A stretch of 7,575 bases of DNA, from positions 1 through 7,575 of the forward strand of contig JAHELM010000103.1 of NCBI GenBank assembly GCA_024644185.1, given 5' to 3'. The DNA is from Rhodospirillales bacterium. Its GTDB lineage: Bacteria; Pseudomonadota; Alphaproteobacteria; UBA8366; JADFVY01. The notes under the pieces were generated by a model. It saw only the letters and a program-made list of their open reading frames with translations. It did no database searches and was not told the origin of the DNA. Below, piece by piece: positions 6,392 through 7,575 of the stretch. The translations under genes were made by a program, and so were the position numbers. Each line of letters opens with the position of its first letter. Positions within the stretch are counted from its first letter, which is position 1.

Positions 6392-7258
6392 TCAGGCCGC
6401 CGCCACGCCGGCCCGGACAGCGTTTTGAGTGCCACAACCGATCGCCCGCATCAGGGTGCGAACCTCATGGCTGGCGGTGACATGCGACATGGTCCGCCGA
6501 TGATCGCCCGCGGGCGCGTCGATATCGAACAGGGTCAGGCCCTTGAGGTACAATTCGCGAAAGATCACCCGCTCGCCGAATCCGCCGACGGCGCGGAATC
6601 CATAACGATCGGCCAGATCCTCCATGACCTGATCCATCGCCCTCTTGTTGTTCGATTCCAGCGCGCTCATCCGGTTGCGCAGAACCACCCAATCGAGGCC
6701 ACGGCGTTCGCGGGCCAGGCGGATCTGCTTCTGCTCGCGCACCATCTCGGTATAATGGCCGGGGCCGGTTACGGAAAGATCGCCCGGCGCAATATGGGCG
6801 ATCACGTCGAGATCGATGAAGCTGTCGTTCAGCGGCGTGACCAGAACGTCAGCATGGCTGTGCGCATGCGCACCCAGCACCGTGTCGTTGCCGGGCGTGT
6901 CGATGACAATGTAGTCGGCCTCGGTATACAGCGACTTCATGAAGGTGTCGAAGCGCGACAATTCGGCGCCGCGCGCGGTTGCGACCGACCCCAACGCGCT
7001 GGGCGAAAAGCGCCGCAACCGGGGCATTGGCAGGACAGTCCCCGTCTGTTCCGCATGGGCAGCACGAAACTCAAGGAACCGCGCCAGCGACCGCTGCCGG
7101 AAGTCCAGATCGACGCAGACAACATCATAGCCTTCATGGGCCAGCCCGAGGATCAGATGAACCGAGGTCGTGGACTTCCCCGATCCGCCCTTCTCGTTGC
7201 CAATCACGATGCAACGCGCCCGCCCATTTTCCAGACCTGTGCCGCCGTCGCTCGACAT
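6392..7258 (-). CDS. mipZ: Division-plane positioning ATPase MipZ (ParA family)
   Basis: This 288-residue ParA/MinD-superfamily ATPase, in alphaproteobacteria, forms a pole-to-midcell gradient through ParB, inhibits FtsZ polymerisation and so places the Z-ring. The N-terminal IVIGNEKGGSGKSTTSVHL contains the deviant Walker A KGGSGKST (23-30, signature Lys23, catalytic-site Lys28). The A' motif is VCVDLDFRQRSLARFLE (Asp50, Asp52) and Walker B is YIVIDTPG (Asp120). The MipZ-specific C-terminal half is recognisable: DWVVLRNRMSALESNNKR (189-206), GFRAVGGFGERVIFRELYLKGLTLFD (220-245) and TMSHVTASHEVR (256-267). These separate it from ordinary ParA or Soj. The ATG at 7258 is the start used; a GGA lies 6 nt upstream and a GGGGG run lies further upstream. 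The AT-rich region upstream probably holds its promoter. The next gene downstream on the same strand is the damaged VWA/J locus. Confidence 0.94.
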   Translation of the reverse strand: MSSDGGTGLENGRARCIVIGNEKGGSGKSTTSVHLILGLAHEGYDVVCVDLDFRQRSLARFLEFRAAHAEQTGTVLPMPRLRRFSPSALGSVATARGAELSRFDTFMKSLYTEADYIVIDTPGNDTVLGAHAHSHADVLVTPLNDSFIDLDVIAHIAPGDLSVTGPGHYTEMVREQKQIRLARERRGLDWVVLRNRMSALESNNKRAMDQVMEDLADRYGFRAVGGFGERVIFRELYLKGLTLFDIDAPAGDHRRTMSHVTASHEVRTLMRAIGCGTQNAVRAGVAAA

Positions 7259-7525
7259 GCGAATTCCGATGCCCCCGAACGCACCGCCAAAACCGCGGTG
7301 GCTGTGTCAACTTCTAATGTCCCAGGATATTCCGGGACTTTCAACAATGGCGCCCCAGTCGTGTAGAATTCGTTTACATGCACAGTTTTATTCAATCAAT
7401 TCTATACAATTATCCCTAAATCAGGGCATCGTTCGCCAAGGGAAGCGGCGCGCCCTCGCAACAGGTCTGGCGTGGGAATGCGCTGTCGACGAGCGACGGC
7501 ATTAGCGGGAAGGGGCGGCCTGCCC
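7259..7525. promoter_or_regulatory. AT-rich divergent intergenic region between mipZ and the right-edge gene
   Basis: There is no convincing gene in these 267 bases. On the minus strand a perfect TTGACA (7310-7305) lies about 50 bp before the mipZ start, but no good -10 sits at the usual distance. In its place is an inverted repeat, CACCGC (7282-7287) with GCGGTG (7295-7300). An imperfect 18-bp palindrome, TCCCAGGATATTCCGGGA, covers 7320-7337. Around 7360-7420 the DNA becomes strongly AT-rich, with inverted copies TAGAATT (7364-7370) and AATTCTA (7398-7404). The region probably carries both promoters, but exact elements cannot be assigned. Confidence 0.4.
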
Positions 7526-7575
7526 ATGAGTGGATTTTTCACGGCTCGCCGGCCTCTTCTGGGCATTGTCCTGAT
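7526..7575 (+). CDS. Start of an unidentified protein (partial, runs off the right edge)
   Basis: An ATG at 7526 opens a frame, MSGFFTARRPLLGIVL, that continues past the window. GAAGGGG about 10 nt upstream is a plausible ribosome-binding site. The two arginines followed by a hydrophobic run resemble the start of a signal peptide or membrane anchor, suggesting an exported or membrane protein. An in-frame ATG at 7478 would add 16 residues but has a poorer ribosome-binding site. The family cannot be determined from 16 residues. Confidence 0.4.
   Translation, partial: MSGFFTARRPLLGIVL

Noticed and set aside
6188..7366. A 392-codon plus-strand frame opposite mipZ
   Set aside because: It is antisense to mipZ and arises from codon bias. 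It also runs through the damaged VWA start and the intergenic region with no change in character.
7204..7395. A 63-codon minus-strand frame just upstream of mipZ
   Set aside because: It overlaps the mipZ N-terminus out of frame and covers the probable promoter region. The product resembles nothing I know, and there is no persuasive ribosome-binding site.

Overview
This window is a stretch of high-GC chromosome from an alphaproteobacterium, probably of the Rhodospirillales or a related order. The main evidence is a MipZ-type ParA ATPase (a family confined to alphaproteobacteria), a cysteine-free alphaproteobacterial L33, a D,D-carboxypeptidase fused to a SPOR domain, and a CTTGAC-type promoter. 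No phage, insertion sequence, CRISPR array, tRNA or rRNA was recognised. Apart from one damaged locus the content is housekeeping: cell envelope, division-site placement and sugar-nucleotide supply.

Layout. At the left edge (1-124, minus) is the N-terminus of a secreted outer-membrane beta-barrel protein, with a strong hairpin in its leader. Next are rpmG (345-512, plus), with a good promoter and a clear intrinsic terminator, and a PBP5-like D-Ala-D-Ala carboxypeptidase with a C-terminal SPOR domain (733-2097, plus). Convergent to it, six bases away, begins a long minus-strand block. In transcription order it reads mipZ (7258-6392), a broken VWA/J-domain locus (6300-5834), galU (5738-4863), ugd (4824-3505) and a phosphomannomutase/phosphoglucomutase (3492-2104). 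Right of mipZ is an AT-rich intergenic region of about 270 bp that probably holds divergent promoters. A plus-strand gene appears to start at about 7526 and runs out of the window.

How the genes fit together. The mutase, GalU and Ugd catalyse consecutive steps: glucose-6-P to glucose-1-P, to UDP-glucose, to UDP-glucuronate. They are tightly packed (12 and 38 bp gaps), so they look like a precursor operon for acidic exopolysaccharide, capsule or lipid glycosylation. The carboxypeptidase trims peptidoglycan stem peptides, and its SPOR domain probably targets it to the septum. MipZ positions the FtsZ ring, so division functions flank the sugar-nucleotide block.

The most unusual item is the locus between mipZ and galU. 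About 71 residues from the N-terminus of an alphaproteobacterial VWA-like protein run directly, in a different frame, into the C-terminal J domain of a DnaJ-like protein. The two families are, from memory, usually adjacent and intact in this order. This looks like an internal deletion that removed the end of one gene and the start of the next, or else an assembly error. I did not find a convincing undescribed system elsewhere in the window.
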